Shown: positions 15,463 through 25,366, counted from the first letter of the stretch. The stretch: 64,000 bases of DNA from JBNKWA01 sp050299555 (GCA_050299555.1 JBNKWA010000016.1:7025-71024); one strand, 5' to 3'. Notes: generated from the letters alone by a model not told the origin. Numbers and translations are program-made.

Positions 15463-16989
15463 ATGACCGTCTGGACTGGAGATCCGCTCGCCTGGCCCGA
15501 AGGGGCCACCCTGCCCTCGCTGCTGGCCGAAGCCGCCGGCGGGGCACCCACCCGCTTGGCGCTGGTCGACGGCGAAAGCGGCGAAACGCTCAGCTACGCA
15601 GAACTGGCCGAGCGAGTCGCGCAGACTGCCACGGGCCTGGCGGCAACGGGTCTCGGCGCTGGCGACCGGCTGGCGATCCTGGCCGGCAACGGGATTCCCT
15701 GGGTGGTCGCCGCACTGGCGATGCAGAGCCTCGGCGGGGCAGTCTCGGGGCTCAACCCGATGGCACCCGCGCCAGAGGTCGCGCGCCAGATCGCGGTCCT
15801 CGGGCCGCGCGCGGTCGTGGCCGTGCCGGCGCTGATCGAGGCGGTGCGGAATGCCGTCGGTACCGCCATTCCGGTGATCTCCCTCGACGCCCTGCCCCTC
15901 GGCCGCGACAGGTTGCCGGCACTTGCACGGCCGGAATCGCCTGCCTTCCTGCCTTTCTCCTCGGGCACTACGGGCCTTCCCAAGGCGGCGCTCATCCGCC
16001 AGTCCAACGTGGTCTCGGCCGCCGCAGCCAGCACATTGGCCCTGGGCGTCAGGCCCGACGACCGTTTCCTCGGCATCGCGCCGATGTTCCATGTCGTAGG
16101 CCCGCTGGTCTTGGCCATGGGCCTCCTGAAGCGCGCCGCCGTCGCACTCGTGCCGCGTCCCGACCCGGTGCTGGCGATCGACATCATCGAAAGGCACCGC
16201 GTCAGCCTTCTGCCGCTGGTACCGCCCCTCCTGAAGGCACTTGCGCATCACCCGGCCGGCGAGGGTCGCGACTTCACCTCGGTCCGGCTGGCGGTCTGCG
16301 GCGGCAACACGCTGCCGCCGGGGCTGGAGGAAGCCGCCGGCGCACGACTGGGCGCGCCCGTGGTCCAGGTCTTCGGCATGACCGAGGTGGTGGGCTCGCT
16401 GACTTTCGGCGATCCCGACCACCCCGTGCCGGGCACGGTGGGACGGCCGATGCCGGGAACCGCGATCAGGATCGCCGACCCCGAGACGGGTTCCCTGCTC
16501 GGCCCGGGCAAGGCGGGGGAACTGCAGGGCCGCGGTCCCTGCGCCATCGATAGCTATCTCGGCGACGAGGACGCGACGGCGGCGCTGCGGACGCAGGACG
16601 GCTGGCTGCGAACCGGCGACCTCGCCGAAGTCGACAGCGACGGCCGGGTCTGGATCCGCGGCCGGCTCAAGGAGCTGATCAAGGTCCATGCCGGGCAGGT
16701 GCCGCCGGCCGAACTGGAGATGCTGCTCGCCACCCATCCCACGGTGGCCGATGCAGCGGTGATCGGACGGCCGAACCGCCATACCGGTGAGATCCCAGTG
16801 GCCTATGTTGTCTGGCGCACGCCGGCCGACCGGTTCGAGGTGCTGGAGTGGCTGAACGAGCATGTCCTGCCCTACAAGCGGGTTCGCGCCATCGAGACCA
16901 TCGACGCCATCCCGCGCAACCCCACCGGCAAGATCCTGCGCCGGCTTCTTATTGAGGAGGACCGGCAACGCGTCGGCCTGGCGGCCTAG
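15463..16989 (+). CDS. AMP-forming acyl-CoA synthetase, 4-coumarate-CoA ligase-like
   Basis: This 508-residue ANL-superfamily enzyme activates a carboxylic acid with ATP, then forms the CoA thioester. Motifs are the P-loop PFSSGTTGLPKAA, the A5 region VFGMTEVVG, A7 GWLRTGDLAEVDSDG, A8 GRLKELIKVHAGQVPPAELE and A10 PRNPTGKILRR carrying the catalytic lysine. A longer open frame begins 672 bases upstream but crosses the operator and the TetR gene; the ATG at 15463 is 15 bases after the palindrome. It is alone in its unit. The substrate (medium-chain, phenylpropanoid or other) is not evident. Confidence 0.88.
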   Translation: MTVWTGDPLAWPEGATLPSLLAEAAGGAPTRLALVDGESGETLSYAELAERVAQTATGLAATGLGAGDRLAILAGNGIPWVVAALAMQSLGGAVSGLNPMAPAPEVARQIAVLGPRAVVAVPALIEAVRNAVGTAIPVISLDALPLGRDRLPALARPESPAFLPFSSGTTGLPKAALIRQSNVVSAAAASTLALGVRPDDRFLGIAPMFHVVGPLVLAMGLLKRAAVALVPRPDPVLAIDIIERHRVSLLPLVPPLLKALAHHPAGEGRDFTSVRLAVCGGNTLPPGLEEAAGARLGAPVVQVFGMTEVVGSLTFGDPDHPVPGTVGRPMPGTAIRIADPETGSLLGPGKAGELQGRGPCAIDSYLGDEDATAALRTQDGWLRTGDLAEVDSDGRVWIRGRLKELIKVHAGQVPPAELEMLLATHPTVADAAVIGRPNRHTGEIPVAYVVWRTPADRFEVLEWLNEHVLPYKRVRAIETIDAIPRNPTGKILRRLLIEEDRQRVGLAA

Positions 16990-16999
16990 CGGTCTTGGC

Positions 17000-18580
17000 C
17001 TAGCGCGGCGTCAGCAGCGCCTCCAGCGTCTCGATCCGGTCGGCCTCGGCCGGCGGTTTGTCCCACCTGAGCCGGCTGATGCGCGGAAACCGCATGGCAA
17101 TCCCCGAGCGATGCCGGGTCGAACGCTGCAGCCCCTCGAAGGCGACCTCCAGCACCAGCCCGTGATCCAGATCGGCCCGCACCGCGCGCACCGGCCCGAA
17201 ACGCTCTACGGTATTCTCGCGAACATAGCGGTCAAGGCGGCGCAGTTCCTCGTCGGTGAAGCCGAAATAGGCCTTGCCCACCGGCACCAGCGCCCCGCCC
17301 TGCCAGACCCCGAAGGTGTAGTCGGAATAGTAGCCCGAGCGTTTGCCGTGGCCGCGCTGAGCATAGATCAGCACTGCGTCGATCACGTAGGGGTCGCGCT
17401 TCCACTTGAACCACGGCCCCTTGGGCCGGCCGGCGAGATAGGCGCTGTCGGCGCGCTTCAGCATCAGCCCTTCGATCACCGGATCGGGCGGGTCGGCGCG
17501 TCGGGCGGCCAACGCCGTCCAGTTGTCGAAGGGAACAAGCGGCGACAAGTCGAAGCGCATGGGGTCGAGCGAAGGCATCAGTGCCTCAAGCCGGGCGCGC
17601 CTTTGGGTGAAGGGCAGCACCCGGAGATCGTCGCGGCCGTCAATCAGCAGGTCGTAGGCGCGCAGGAAGGCCGGCAGCCGCGCCATCAACCTCGCGGGCA
17701 CTGTCTTGCGGTTCAACCGTTGCTGCAAGTCGCCGAAGCCGCCCACCGCTTCGTCACGACGCACCAGCAGCTCGCCGTCGATGCAGCCATCGAAGTCCAT
17801 CGCCTCGACGAGATCGGGAAAGGCGCGGCCAATATCGTCGCCCGTCCGTGAGTAGAGCCGCCGCGTGCCGCCCTCGGCGGCCGCCTGCACCCGGATGCCG
17901 TCCCATTTCCACTCGGCACGATAGGCGGAGGGGTCGAGCCGCTCCAGCACCGCTTCGTCGACTGGGTTGGCCAGCATCACCGGGCGGAACGGCGCGGCGG
18001 CGGCGCTGACCGGCTTCGGTCCGCGCCCTTCGAGCCAGGCGAACAGCGCTTCGTATGGCGGCTCCAGCCCATGCCACAGTTCCTCGATCTCGGTGACTGG
18101 CACCGGCGCCAGATCGGCCAGCGCCTGCTTGGCGAGGCGCGCCGAGACACCGACCCTGAGGCCGCCGGTGGCCAGCTTGAGAAAGGCATAGCGCTCCGAC
18201 GGCCCCAGTCGGTCGAGCAACCCCTCGACAAGTGGCGGCGCCTCGATCCGCGAGACCCGGGCAAGCCGTTCCACCAGGTCAGCAAGGCCCATGGCTTCGC
18301 CGCCGCCGGAGGTGGGCCAGATCAGCGCGATGGTCTCGGCCAGATCGCCGACATAGTCGTAGGAGAGCCGAAACAGCTCACCATCGACCCTCGCCTCGAC
18401 GAGCCCACGCAGAAGCGCCGGCTTGACCGAAGGCAGGTCGAGGTCACGAGTGATTGCGGCGAGCGCCAAGCCGCGGTCGGGGTCGGGCGTCGCAGCGAGA
18501 TAGGCCGTCAGAGCCCGCAGCTTGCCGCTTCGCTGCGGCGTCAGCACGAGCCGGTCGAGAAGCGAGGCGAAAGGCGTCAC
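17000..18580 (-). CDS. ATP-dependent DNA ligase, cisplatin-damage-response type
   Basis: This is a 526-residue ligase using the GTG start at 18580 (MTPFASLLDRLVLTPQ). The N-terminal DNA-binding domain includes DYVGDLAETIALIWP. The nucleotidyltransferase core has catalytic Lys225 in AEWKWDGIRVQ, then DGELLVRRDE and EGLMLKRADSAYLAGRPKG. The C-terminal OB domain ends with RFPRISRLRWDKP. Alphaproteobacterial members usually sit with a metallo-beta-lactamase-fold exonuclease and a DEXH helicase, which are not present here. It is convergent with the acyl-CoA ligase, and an RND pump follows upstream. It is likely an accessory ligase for DNA repair beside the NAD-dependent LigA. Confidence 0.88.
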   Translation of the reverse strand: MTPFASLLDRLVLTPQRSGKLRALTAYLAATPDPDRGLALAAITRDLDLPSVKPALLRGLVEARVDGELFRLSYDYVGDLAETIALIWPTSGGGEAMGLADLVERLARVSRIEAPPLVEGLLDRLGPSERYAFLKLATGGLRVGVSARLAKQALADLAPVPVTEIEELWHGLEPPYEALFAWLEGRGPKPVSAAAAPFRPVMLANPVDEAVLERLDPSAYRAEWKWDGIRVQAAAEGGTRRLYSRTGDDIGRAFPDLVEAMDFDGCIDGELLVRRDEAVGGFGDLQQRLNRKTVPARLMARLPAFLRAYDLLIDGRDDLRVLPFTQRRARLEALMPSLDPMRFDLSPLVPFDNWTALAARRADPPDPVIEGLMLKRADSAYLAGRPKGPWFKWKRDPYVIDAVLIYAQRGHGKRSGYYSDYTFGVWQGGALVPVGKAYFGFTDEELRRLDRYVRENTVERFGPVRAVRADLDHGLVLEVAFEGLQRSTRHRSGIAMRFPRISRLRWDKPPAEADRIETLEALLTPR

Positions 18581-18646
18581 GAACCGACCTCTACCTCCCA
18601 AGTCCTACCCACGGGGCCAGCTTGGATTGGCCGGCAGGCTGTCGGC

Positions 18647-21600
18647 TCAGGACCGTTTCGGCAGCGCCACGACAGCGCCGCCCGCGGTCGCGGCCGTGGC
18701 GGGCTCGAACGCAGGTGGGGGCTTGTCGCCGCGACCAAACAGACGCCCGATCCGAGCAAAGAAGCGCCTGACCTTGCTGTCCTTCGAGCGGGTCACGATC
18801 ATCAGCATCGAAGGTGTCACGATCAGCGTCAGGATGGTCGAGAAGGCCAGCCCGAAGACGATGGCGCTGGAGAGCGAGATCCACCATTGAGTCGACGGCG
18901 CGCCGAACGTGGTCTCGTGCGACAGAAGCTCCAGATTGTAGCCGAAAGCGATGGGCAGGACGCCGAGTATGGCGGTAAGCGCCGTCAACACCACCGGGCG
19001 TGCGCGTTCGCGGCAGGTCTGCAGGATGGCCTCGAGCTTGTCCATGTCCTGGTCGCGCCTGAGGTGGTCGTAGGTGTCGATCAGCACAATGTTGTTGTTA
19101 ACAACAATGCCCGCGAGGGCGATCACTCCGATCCCCGACATGACCACCCCGAAGGGCTGGCCCATGATCATCAGGCCGAGGAAGACGCCGATGGTCGACA
19201 TCACCACGGCGACAAGCACCAGCCCGACCGACAGGAAGCGGTTGAACTGCGCCAGAAGCACTATGAAGATCAGGAACATCGCCGCAATGAAGGCCTTGCC
19301 CAGGAACGCGCTCGCCGCCTTCTGTTCTTCATCCTCGCCGGCCAGGCGATAGCGGATGCCGCGATCGCCAAGATTCATCGCTTCGAGCTTGGCCACCACC
19401 GCCTGGCGCACCGGATCGGCCTGGACGCCCTCGGTGATGCCGGCGGAGACGGTGACGGTGCGTGCACCGTCGATGCGGGTGAGGTTTCCGACGGTGGGCG
19501 CAGGCTCGCGCTTGACCATGTTGGAGATCGGAATCGAGCCCTTGGTCGTCTCCATGCGCAAATCGTCCAGCGTCGACAGCGTGCGCATCTCTTCGGGCAA
19601 GCGCAGGCGGATGTCGACCGCGTCGTCGGCTCCGGCGGGCCGGTAGTCGGTGAGCTTCACGCCGTTGGTGACCAGCTGGACCATGGTGCCTACCGCGACG
19701 GGGCCGACGCCGTACCGTCCGGCCTCGGCGCGGTCCACCTTGATTTCCCAGTCGACGCCGGGGGGTGGCAATCCATCGGAGATGTCGATGACATCGGGCA
19801 TGTCCTCGAGCAGCGCCGCAACCTCACGGGCCGTGTCATTCAGCCCGTCGGGATTGGCCGCCGAAAGCAGAATCTGGATCGCCTTGCCGGTCGGCGGTCC
19901 AGCTTGGGGCACCGACACCTCGATCTCGGCCCCGGGGATGCCAGCCATGGCCACGCGCAGATCGGCAAGGATCTCATTTGCGTTCTTGCGTTCGCGCCAA
20001 TCGATGAACTCGTACTGGATGGTGCCGACAACGTCCTCGGCAACGTTCTGGCCGAAGCCGCCGCCCTGGCCACCCGACCCGACACGGGTATAGACGCTTT
20101 TGATCCCCGGCCAGCCGAGGATGCGCTCTTCTGCCTGGCGTACCAGCGCGTCCTGCTCGGTGATCGAGAGGTTGCCGCGGGCGTGCACGTAAAGCAGCCC
20201 GTATTCCGGCTCCACATCGGGGAAGAACTCCACTCCCTTGCCGTAGGTACCATAAGCCATGGGCACCGCAACGAGCGAGGCGATGGCGAAGATAAGCACG
20301 AAGAACGGATGCCGCACGGCGCGCTTGACGAACCACATGTAAAGCCCGTCGCGGCCGGGCCCTTCGGGCTTGGCAGCGCGACCGAGGATGGCGCCCAGGG
20401 TCGGGACGAAGATCAGCGCATACAGCATCGACGCGGACAAAGTGGCGATCAGCGTGATCGGCAGGTACTTCATGAACTCGCCGACGACGCCGGGCCAGAA
20501 CAGCAGCGGCGAGAAAGCCGCTACCCTGGTCATGGTGGCAGCAATCACCGGCCCGGCCATGCGCCGGGCAGCGAGGTTGAAGGCGGCGCCGCGGTCCATA
20601 CCCTCGGACATGCGCCGTTCCGCGAACTCAACCACGATGATGGCGTCGTCCACCAGCATCCCGACAGCGAGGATCAGGCTGAACAGGACGACAAGGTTCA
20701 CTGTCATGCCGGCCAGCGACAGGAACAGGATTCCCATCAGGAACGAGGACGGGATTGCAAGGCCGATGAAGAGCGAGGCCCGGCCGGACAGGGCGAACAG
20801 GATGACAATGAAAACCAGAATGACCGCAGTCAGAACCGAGTTCTGCAGATCGGTCAGGAGCTGGCGGATCATCACCGACTTGTCCTGGGACATGGTGATC
20901 TCGACACCGGCGGGCAGCAGTGCCGAGAACTCGTCGGCCACCGCCTTTACCGCGTCCACGGTCTCGACCAGGTTGGCGCCCGTGCGCTTGGATATCTCAA
21001 TGGCGACGGCGGGCTTGCCGTCGAGCCGGGTGATCGAGGTCGCGTCCTTGAACGTGGCACGGATATCCGCAAGATCGCGGGCGCGGATGGTGGCGTTGGG
21101 GCCGACGACAATGGGCATGTTGGCCGCATCGTCGATGGTCTCGATCAGCGCCGGCACCTTGACCGCATAACGGCCCTCGCTGCCCTCCATGGCGCCGGCG
21201 GCAACAAGGCTGTTGTTGGCATTGATCGCCTGGATGAGTTGATCGAGTTGGATGCCGTAGGCGGCCAGAGTACCAGGCTTGATCACCGCTTCGACCAGGT
21301 CTTCGCGGACGCCGCGGAGCGCCGCCTCAAGCACCCCCGGCACCTCCTCGATACGGTCACGCAGCTCCCGTGCAGCCTTGTTCAGCGCTTTTTCCGGCAG
21401 GTCCCCGGAAAGCGTGAGCACCAGGACCGGGAACTCGGAGATGTTGACCTCGTTCACGGTCGGCTCGTCGGCACCCTGGGGCAGATCGCGCTTGGCGTCG
21501 TCCACCTTGGTGCGGACATCGTCGAGAGCCTTGTCGAGATCGGCGCCGGCCTGGAACTCGATGACCGCGTTGGCACCGCCCTGATAGGCGGTCGCGGTCA

Positions 21601-21838
21601 ACTTCTTTATGCCGGCGATGGTCTTCAGCCGGGTTTCCACCGGCCGCAGCAGCAGGCGCTCGGAATCCTCCGGCGAAATTCCAGAATAGCCGATGCTGAC
21701 ATAGATGATCGGAATCTGGATGTCAGGTTCGGCCTCTTTGGGAATCGAGATATAGGCCATCGCCCCGGTGAGGATCAGGAAGATCAGCACCGAGATGGTC
21801 AGGCGACCATTGCGCATGGCGCGGCCGACGACATCCAT
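18647..21838 (-). CDS. RND efflux transporter permease subunit (AcrB/MexB family)
   Basis: This 1063-residue inner-membrane pump opens with a membrane helix (LTISVLIFLILTGAMAYISIP) and the EAEPDIQIP motif of hydrophobe/amphiphile RND pumps. Proton-relay aspartates are in LVDDAIIVVEFAERR (TM4). The second half repeats the layout, with GIVVNNNIVLIDTYDHLRR and TALTAILGVLPIAFGY. Two large periplasmic loops are present. The start codon overlaps the adaptor stop, so the adaptor-pump pair is coupled. No outer-membrane TolC-like gene follows; the next gene downstream is the DNA ligase, 66 bases away. Substrates are unknown. Confidence 0.92.
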   Translation of the reverse strand: MDVVGRAMRNGRLTISVLIFLILTGAMAYISIPKEAEPDIQIPIIYVSIGYSGISPEDSERLLLRPVETRLKTIAGIKKLTATAYQGGANAVIEFQAGADLDKALDDVRTKVDDAKRDLPQGADEPTVNEVNISEFPVLVLTLSGDLPEKALNKAARELRDRIEEVPGVLEAALRGVREDLVEAVIKPGTLAAYGIQLDQLIQAINANNSLVAAGAMEGSEGRYAVKVPALIETIDDAANMPIVVGPNATIRARDLADIRATFKDATSITRLDGKPAVAIEISKRTGANLVETVDAVKAVADEFSALLPAGVEITMSQDKSVMIRQLLTDLQNSVLTAVILVFIVILFALSGRASLFIGLAIPSSFLMGILFLSLAGMTVNLVVLFSLILAVGMLVDDAIIVVEFAERRMSEGMDRGAAFNLAARRMAGPVIAATMTRVAAFSPLLFWPGVVGEFMKYLPITLIATLSASMLYALIFVPTLGAILGRAAKPEGPGRDGLYMWFVKRAVRHPFFVLIFAIASLVAVPMAYGTYGKGVEFFPDVEPEYGLLYVHARGNLSITEQDALVRQAEERILGWPGIKSVYTRVGSGGQGGGFGQNVAEDVVGTIQYEFIDWRERKNANEILADLRVAMAGIPGAEIEVSVPQAGPPTGKAIQILLSAANPDGLNDTAREVAALLEDMPDVIDISDGLPPPGVDWEIKVDRAEAGRYGVGPVAVGTMVQLVTNGVKLTDYRPAGADDAVDIRLRLPEEMRTLSTLDDLRMETTKGSIPISNMVKREPAPTVGNLTRIDGARTVTVSAGITEGVQADPVRQAVVAKLEAMNLGDRGIRYRLAGEDEEQKAASAFLGKAFIAAMFLIFIVLLAQFNRFLSVGLVLVAVVMSTIGVFLGLMIMGQPFGVVMSGIGVIALAGIVVNNNIVLIDTYDHLRRDQDMDKLEAILQTCRERARPVVLTALTAILGVLPIAFGYNLELLSHETTFGAPSTQWWISLSSAIVFGLAFSTILTLIVTPSMLMIVTRSKDSKVRRFFARIGRLFGRGDKPPPAFEPATAATAGGAVVALPKRS

Positions 21839-23004
21839 CAGTTGGAGTCCTGCAATCCGGCCGCGGCCCTGGTGTAATCGGTGGCGGCCACTTTCTGCCC
21901 TTCAGTCACCAGATCCTGGCCCGAAACGATTACCCGAGTGCCGGACTCGATGCCGGCTACGATCAGGCCGCCAGGGGTGTCGTCGATGATGGTCACCGGC
22001 AGGAACGCCACGGTGTCGTCCGGATTGAGCGTCCGGACCCCTACCGTACCGTCGGCGGCGAGGGTGATGATCGAGCGCGGCACTGTGACCGCCGGCCTCG
22101 CACGGGCGGCGAGGGCGATCTCCACCGACATGCCGGCGGGAATGGCGGCATCGGGGTTGGGAACGGCGACTTCGATGGGGAAGGTTCGGGTCAGCTCCGA
22201 AGCCTCGCGGCGGATATAGCGGATCTCGCCCTCAGCGCTGGTACCGTCGCCAAAAGTCACTGAGGCCGACATGCCCGTGGACACAAGCCGCAGATCGCGC
22301 TCGCTAACCTCGCCCACGGCGATGATCGGATCGAGCGCAAGAACCGATGCGACCTCGGTCCCCGGCTCTACCCAGGACCCTTCCTCGACGAAGACCTCGT
22401 CGACGATGCCAGCGAACGGGGAGCGAAGTTCCATACGGTTGACCTCGGCGCGGGCGGCTTCGAGCATCGAGCGGGCCGAGGCCTGCTCGGCCTTGGAGGC
22501 ATCGACAGTCAGCGACGGGATCTTGCCGCGGGCGAGCAGTTCTTCATTCACCTCGGCCTGACGCGAGCGCGATTCGAAGAGCGCCTCGGCCGATTCCACG
22601 GCAGCATATTTTTCCGGGCCGTCCAGGGCCATGACGAGGTCGTCCTCGGCCACCCGCGTCCCTTCATCCACGGGCAAATCGGCAATGGCACCGCTGGTTC
22701 GGGCGACGAGGACCGTGTGCTTGTCCGGCTCGGTCTGGCCCGACATTCGAATCGTCCGGTCATAATCGCTGACCGATGCGGTCACGAAGGCCACCGTGGG
22801 AAGTTCATTGGCCGGCCGGGGAGGCGCCGCGGCCTCGGCTGATTGAGCGGCACTCGCCTGAGGCGCATCGCTGGCCGCCGCAGCGGCCGCGTCTCCGTCG
22901 CCTATCGCGCTGCCGACGAAGGAGAACTTGCCCGTAGCCACCCAAGCGCCGGCGGCAACCAAAACAACAATCGCCGTTACTGTATGAAACTTGATGCGTG
23001 CCAT
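21838..23004 (-). CDS. RND efflux periplasmic adaptor subunit (membrane fusion protein)
   Basis: The start is placed at MARIKFHTVTAIVVLVAAGA (388 residues), which gives an N-terminal membrane anchor; a longer frame adds 20 unconvincing residues. An Ala/Ser-rich linker is followed by the split biotinyl-lipoyl domain (RTSGAIADLPVDEGTRVAEDD and later LRSPFAGIVDEVFVEEGSWV), a helical hairpin between the halves, and a beta-barrel ending VIVSGQDLVTEGQKV. It bridges the RND pump to an outer-membrane channel that is not encoded nearby. It is the first gene of the pump operon. Confidence 0.9.
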   Translation of the reverse strand: MARIKFHTVTAIVVLVAAGAWVATGKFSFVGSAIGDGDAAAAAASDAPQASAAQSAEAAAPPRPANELPTVAFVTASVSDYDRTIRMSGQTEPDKHTVLVARTSGAIADLPVDEGTRVAEDDLVMALDGPEKYAAVESAEALFESRSRQAEVNEELLARGKIPSLTVDASKAEQASARSMLEAARAEVNRMELRSPFAGIVDEVFVEEGSWVEPGTEVASVLALDPIIAVGEVSERDLRLVSTGMSASVTFGDGTSAEGEIRYIRREASELTRTFPIEVAVPNPDAAIPAGMSVEIALAARARPAVTVPRSIITLAADGTVGVRTLNPDDTVAFLPVTIIDDTPGGLIVAGIESGTRVIVSGQDLVTEGQKVAATDYTRAAAGLQDSN

Positions 23005-23506
23005 TGTCGGTCCTGGTGCGGTATCGAGTGGCGGCCACTGCCGCTGGGTCCGGTTCGAGGCCAAGTACCGCTGACCGGGGGGTGCGCCCCGGATGGCTGG
23101 AGCCTGCGCCTGCGTCGTGACCGCCCACCCTCGTGAGCGTCACATACCTGCGAATGACGGAGAGTTCCATCCGGTCGGTATCGGGACATACTGCTGCTGT
23201 TGCCCGATTTCTGGCTCATGACCTCTTTTCGCCCCTGTTCCGGCGGGCCGTCGGGCCGCTATGCGTGGCCCTTGGTGCCGCTCAAGTTCTTGCGCCGCGG
23301 CTGTGTCGAAGGCCAACCTTGGCGCATATGCTGGGGTATATAGGCGCCGGATGCGCCGGAGAAAGGGGGCACTGGCGGCTCAACGGCAACCGAGCAGGCA
23401 GAATCGGCAAAGTTGCTGCCAGCAGTATGTCAGCAGTGATGCCATCTCGACAACGGCTGCCCAAAGATCGGGCACACCGTTGTCGCGCCGTACTCGGTGA
23501 AGCCGG
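23005..23506. other. 502-base gap without a recognised gene
   Basis: This lies between the RND adaptor start and the end of the gamma-glutamyltransferase gene, both leftward. It should hold the RND promoter. Open frames here are short or are extensions of neighbours and show no family features. A small GGCGC...GCGCC hairpin and an AT-rich GTATATAG stretch occur around 23336-23360. No TetR-type regulator gene is present, although RND pumps often have one. Confidence 0.5.
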
Positions 23507-25297
23507 TCAGTCGCCCAGAGCGACGCCCTCGCGGCGGGGATCAGCTCCGCCGGCGAGCCCATCATCGCTGACCGAGATGGCATGCAGGCCCGAGTTCAGC
23601 TCGGTGACGTTGACCTCGAAGCCGAGGTCGGCGAGCGCCTGCTGCAGCGCCTCGGCCTCGGTCCCCATCTCCAGATCGAAGGTGCCGAAACGGTTGACCC
23701 CGTGGCCCATTGCGACCGCCTGCTGCACGTCCATTCCCCAGTCGATATGAGCGATGATCGCCTGCGCCACGTAGCCGATGATCCGGCTGCCGCCGGGCGA
23801 GCCCACGACGAGTGCTGGCGTGCCGTCCTTGAGCACGATGGTCGGAGACATGGACGAGCGTGGCCGTTTGCCCGGCTCCACCCGGTTGGCGATGATGATC
23901 CCATCCTCGTCATGGGTGGCGAACGAGAAGTCGGTCAGCTCGTTGTTGAGCAGGAACCCGTCCGGGGTCAGCAGGCGGCTGCCGAACCCGTTCTCGATGG
24001 TGGTGGTCATGGACAGTGCGTTGCCATAGCGGTCGACGACAGAGATGTGGCTGGTGGATGGCAACTCCAGCGCAACGTCGTCGGCCCACAGCATAGCATG
24101 GTCCCAAGGCGGGGTTCCGGGCAGCGCCTGATCCAGCGCGCCGTCGCCGGCCAGGAGCCCTGCCCGGTCCGCGAGGTAGGTATCGTCCACCAGCCCCGAG
24201 GGCATGGGCACGAAATCGCTGTCGGCCATGTAACGGCCACGGTCGGCGAAGGCGAGGCGTGAGGCGTCACCGATCAGTCGCCATGCCTCAGGACTGTCGG
24301 GGCCGAGCGCCGCGAGGTCGCTGCCCCGGAGCATTCCGAGGATCTGGCCTACGGTCAGCGCACCCGAGGAAGGCGGACCCATGCCGCAGGCCTCGTACGC
24401 TCGATAAGTGACACAGACGGGCGCGCGCTGGACCACGCGATAGTGTTCGAGGTCGGCGAGATCGAGAAGACCCGGCCGCCCCTCCGCAGCCTGCACGGTC
24501 TCGACGATGTGCCGGGCGATCGAGCCGGTGTAGAAGGCATCAGCGCCTTCGGTGGCAATGCGGCGAAGGGTGGCGCCATAAGGTGGGTTGGCCAGGGTGT
24601 CGCCAGCGGCAAGCGGGGTGCCGCCGGGCAAGAAATAGGCCGCTGTAGCCGGGAAACGCGACAGCCGCTCGGCATCCTCGGCTACTAGCTCGGCGAGGCG
24701 CGGCGATACCGTGAAGCCGTTCTCGGCGAGGGCGATGGCATCGTCGAAAAGGCCCGACCAAGGCTGCCGGCCCCAGCGGCGATGCGCCGCCTCCATCAGA
24801 CGGGGAGTACCGGGTGTGCCGACGGAAAGCCCGCCCACGACGGCATCGAAGAAGCCCAAGGGCTGGCCGTCGGTATCCTGGAACAGCGTCGGCCGGGCGT
24901 CCATGGGCGCGGTCTCGCGCCCGTCGAGGGTTGTTAGCGTGCCACTGGCCGCGTCGTACCAAACCAGGAACGCGCCTCCGCCAAGCCCGGAGGATTGCGG
25001 TTCGACCAAACCCAGGACCGCCTGCACCGCGACCATGGCGTCGGCGGCTGACCCGCCGGCTCGCAACACCTTGAGTCCGGCCTGCACGGCCAGCGGGTTG
25101 GCGGCGGCCACCATCTGCTCCTCGGCCGTGACCGGCCGACCTTCGGCCTTGGCCGTCAGCGCCTTGGCCACTTCGGGCGAGGTGGCGGCGATATCGGTGG
25201 CGGTCTGCGCCTCTGGAGCGACGGATTCCGACGTTGCCTGGGCCCAGGCCGCAGATGCGGTCAGAAGTGCAAGGGCGGCAAGGGCTGGTATTTTCAC
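23507..25297 (-). CDS. ggt: Gamma-glutamyltransferase (glutathione hydrolase)
   Basis: This 596-residue periplasmic proenzyme has a GTG start at 25297, seven bases after GGGGG, followed directly by a signal peptide (MKIPALAALALLTASAAWAQA). The large subunit shows VLRAGGSAADAMVA and GLGGGAFLVWYD. The self-cleavage site and nucleophile is Thr415 in STSHISVVDRYGN; the small subunit continues with NGFGSRLL and the GSPGGSRIIGYV oxyanion stretch. It cleaves or transfers the gamma-glutamyl group of glutathione. It follows the nir cluster in the same direction with a 69-base gap and is probably independent of it. Confidence 0.92.
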   Translation of the reverse strand: MKIPALAALALLTASAAWAQATSESVAPEAQTATDIAATSPEVAKALTAKAEGRPVTAEEQMVAAANPLAVQAGLKVLRAGGSAADAMVAVQAVLGLVEPQSSGLGGGAFLVWYDAASGTLTTLDGRETAPMDARPTLFQDTDGQPLGFFDAVVGGLSVGTPGTPRLMEAAHRRWGRQPWSGLFDDAIALAENGFTVSPRLAELVAEDAERLSRFPATAAYFLPGGTPLAAGDTLANPPYGATLRRIATEGADAFYTGSIARHIVETVQAAEGRPGLLDLADLEHYRVVQRAPVCVTYRAYEACGMGPPSSGALTVGQILGMLRGSDLAALGPDSPEAWRLIGDASRLAFADRGRYMADSDFVPMPSGLVDDTYLADRAGLLAGDGALDQALPGTPPWDHAMLWADDVALELPSTSHISVVDRYGNALSMTTTIENGFGSRLLTPDGFLLNNELTDFSFATHDEDGIIIANRVEPGKRPRSSMSPTIVLKDGTPALVVGSPGGSRIIGYVAQAIIAHIDWGMDVQQAVAMGHGVNRFGTFDLEMGTEAEALQQALADLGFEVNVTELNSGLHAISVSDDGLAGGADPRREGVALGD

Positions 25298-25366
25298 AAT
25301 GACTCCCCCGGGGCTGATTTCCACCGAGGGTAGAACAGGTAGGCGTCCCGGGCCAACCCCGAAAGA

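Noticed and set aside
18071..21877. A 1268-codon open frame on the plus strand opposite the RND pump
   Set aside because: It is antisense to the clearly homologous pump and adaptor genes, has a repetitive Asp/His/Gly/Arg-rich composition expected from high-GC antisense frames, and shows no domain.
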